From Owenia fusiformis (Eukaryota > Annelida > Polychaeta > Sabellida > Oweniidae): a stretch of DNA of 60,000 bases. This document shows, in pieces, positions 57,922-60,000 of this stretch (within the stretch, counting starts at the first letter, position 1; the number at the start of each line of letters is the position of its first letter). Under the pieces are notes generated by a model. It was given only the letters and a program-made list of their open reading frames with translations. It had not been told where the DNA came from and made no database searches. The translations under genes and the position numbers were made by a program. The DNA is taken from NCBI GenBank assembly GCA_903813345.2, contig CAIIXF020000001.1, positions 33,502,866 through 33,562,865 on the forward strand, read 5' to 3'.

Positions 57922-58094
57922 ATGTCTATGTAAATGTACGCATCGTGAAAGTGGAAATTAAACGAAATAATTAAAAAACGACGTGTCTTTTTTTCCCCGG
58001 GGATTATCATCGGTTAACTGGTTAATAATTTCAATACCGGTAAATGCTCAATTCCGTACCGAAACCGTATAACCGGAATTACCGTCAGCCTCTA

Positions 58095-58597
58095 TCAGAG
58101 CCTTTGCTCCACAAATATTATCCGCCTAGTAATCGTGACAATCGAAACAGAAATACTGAAGTACTGAATTCACTGCTGCTTACTCTGTATCTATAAATGT
58201 TCCTGACATCAATGGCCTTTGCCTGTGAAACAACGTACTAAGGGGGAAATTTTCTACAAGAATTAAAATGGCGGTTTTAACGGAGAATAATGAATTGTCT
58301 GGAGATTTTCGAAAACGAACATTAACAAATGGCTGAAATTCCGGGTAAAAACATTTCTGTCTGTTTAGACTCACTTCAGTGGTTTATTTCTAGTTTGTGC
58401 TTAATCACAGGCTGGTATCGAAAGATTTGTCCGCTGTGACGGAGCATGCTATTTTTCATAAAAACACCAAGAATGCTTCACGATTTATTTTTTAACTCAT
58501 ATGTTTCGTTATATCAAAGATAACTCCATGCAATGGATATATCATTTGCATGTAACCTTCACTTCTGTTTGAAATCCAATAACGCTAGGAGTAAAAT
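58095..58597. other. No gene; repeated CGCTGTGACGGAGCAT
   Basis: The 16-bp word CGCTGTGACGGAGCAT at about 58431 is repeated at about 58788. No frame is supported. Confidence 0.45.
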
Positions 58598-60000
58598 CTA
58601 TTGAAAACGGCGCCAGAGTATCAAACTCTAAAATGTACCATTTCTTTTTTAACTTTTTAATGGCATAATATAGTGACACGATAACATTAACATATGTTTT
58701 CAGCATAACTCTGAATGTATTAATGAGATATTAATGCATTGGGTCTTTTTAATTTTTTTATAAAAAATAATATTAATATTTTTTGTTCGCTGTGACGGAG
58801 CATTTTCACAGTTCACATTTGCAACTGCTCCGAACCAGCAGACAAAAAAATTAAACATTATTTTTTAATAAAGAATTAAAAAGTCCAAGTATAAAAAAAA
58901 ACGCAACAAAAAGTTATCTTGTAAAATCACAAAACCAGTGATGACTACATGAATTTCATTTAATGTACCATAAAGCCATGTCTCTCCTCTTTGCAATGAT
59001 ATGTCATTCATTCACATGTGGTAATGGTTGGGTGAGAAATCCTTCCATTTGCACAGTGGGTCAAAATTGGCTCTGCACCAAGTTTTAGATATTGAAAAAA
59101 TCAGTGCAAGGTCTAAGTGCCAATGGAAGTTCCCCTGACTTGAATTGTTGTGACCTTTTCTTTTGGAGCTATCTCAGGAGCATCTGTGCTCACAATTCCT
59201 CCACCAGATATTGCAAAACCTCGAGAAAGATTTGCCCATGGGATGCTTTTCTTTGCTTTAACCCACACATGATTCAGGGTTGAACCATGCATGAGGTGGA
59301 CAGATGAGCGCATCTTTATGTGCAAGGAAGTGGTGGCAATTTGGAGGGGTATAGGATGTATTCTTGCAAGAGTATGAGTATGAACACTTTACTGTCTATG
59401 TCATACCTGTCACACCTTCTTCCAATAGCCCCTATGCCCCTTGTACTGACTTTTGCAATGTTTTAAACTTGGGTCCGAGCTGAATTTTGCCCTACTTTGC
59501 AAAATTAATGATTATTCGGCCAGAGATGACTCCCAGTGAATGAATGATATTCCATTGCAAAGAGGAGTAATTAAAAGGATGCAGTCAGTCTTGGTTTTAT
59601 GTTTTCGTCAAATATTGCATCGGGCTCCGTACGCTGACTTTTGCAATGTTTATAACTTGACCCAAAGCTAATTTTGGCCTACTTTGCAAATGAAATGATT
59701 ACTCACCCAACCATGACCAAATATCAATGAATGATATATCATTGTAAAGAGGAGACACATGGCTTTATGGTGCATTTAATGAAATCAATGCTGTTACCAC
59801 TGGTTTTGTGCTTTTCCAAGATAACAGTCTGTTGCGTTTTTTTTGATACGCACTGTACATCAACATCTCATTTATACTTTCATAGTTATGCTGAAACCAT
59901 GTATAAATATTATTGTGTCACTATATCATGACATTAGAAAGTTAAACAAGAAATGGTACATTTTGAAGTATGATACTCCGGCACCATTTTCAATAGCTTT
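58598..60000. mobile_element. Inverted-repeat mariner/Tc-like element, runs to the window end
   Basis: Sequence from CTATTGAAAACGGCGCCAGA (58598) is matched in reverse up to 59996. A second word, AAAAACGCAACA (about 58900), is matched in reverse near 59835. One arm holds an extra 140 bp (58742-58880). The right arm contains two related blocks (59440-59580 and 59630-59760). The centre carries a transposase scrap. Confidence 0.6.
59128..59190 (+). pseudogene. mariner/Tc-like transposase remnant
   Basis: The short frame reads SSPDLNCCDLFFWSYLRS. This matches the SPDL-x-P-x-D-x-FLW-x-YLK block around the last catalytic Asp of DD(34-37)D transposases, which cut and join DNA. Only about 20 residues are recognisable. 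The reading frame continues without obvious similarity to 59283. Confidence 0.6.

Larger units (their letters stand above)
55525..58094 (+). mobile_element. Decayed hAT element
   Basis: Imperfect inverted ends TAGAGGTTGCAACGGTA and TACCGTCAGCCTCTA, each followed inward by ACCGGTA/GTACCG words. Both recognisable transposase pieces lie between them and read outward in the same direction. hAT elements usually have 8-bp TSDs, and none is evident here. The middle 1.8 kb is not recognisable transposase and may include later insertions. Confidence 0.7.

Overview
This is AT-rich, repeat-dense animal nuclear DNA. It has LINE reverse transcriptases, many DNA transposons with target-site duplications (TSDs), splice-site-flanked open frames, and no bacterial gene organisation. 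Families opening with CGAACGAAGTTCG or ACCACATAGTGTGGGG followed by GTCC runs, and the abundant aaaATGGCGGCCATttt units, look to me like bivalve-mollusc repeats. That assignment is from memory and tentative. I find no complete host gene. Only a few exon-like frames and one promoter-like patch could belong to host genes, and none is a family I recognise.

Layout. 1-5.4 kb: decayed repeats, then a LINE (LINE-A) interrupted by a second LINE (LINE-B). 5.6-7.4 kb: exon-like frame, NRF1/CCAAT/ETS-type promoter-like patch, inverted-repeat element. 8.6-16 kb: three copies of element R1, a hairpin, and element R2a. 16.5 kb: the best host-exon candidate. 17.2-18.9 kb: MULE-like element R9 inside an older repeat. 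19.9-24.3 kb: a CACTA-like element holding R11 and two R1 copies, one of which holds a further 549-bp element. 25.9-28.4 kb: MULE-like R4 and an 846-bp near-perfect palindrome. 29.4-35.1 kb: duplications, hairpins, MITEs. 35.3-38 kb: second R4 and a GTCC-type tandem element. 38.6-41.5 kb: a four-deep transposon nest. 42.7-44.6 and 53.2-55.4 kb: R2b and R2c. 46.4-48.6 kb: a satellite rich in AGGTCA/TGACCT. 49.4-51.6 kb: R11 arrays. 52.1-52.6 kb: Tourist-like MITE. 55.5-58.1 kb: decayed hAT element with a recognisable transposase C-terminus. 58.6-60 kb: inverted repeats around a mariner/Tc-type transposase scrap.

Main interest. R1 and R2 share terminal inverted repeats of the form CAGnnCTGTCAA. 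At ten insertions they are flanked by exact 6-bp TSDs, which I cannot place in a standard superfamily. R3, R4 and R9 share a different end (GGGTTTGTnTAAAAAACC) with about 9-bp TSDs, as expected of Mutator-like elements. R3 sits at one site inside three R2 copies and is absent from two others, so it has been carried along by R2. Junctions allow insertion order to be read directly. Almost all longer open frames in the window are translations of these repeats, not genes.
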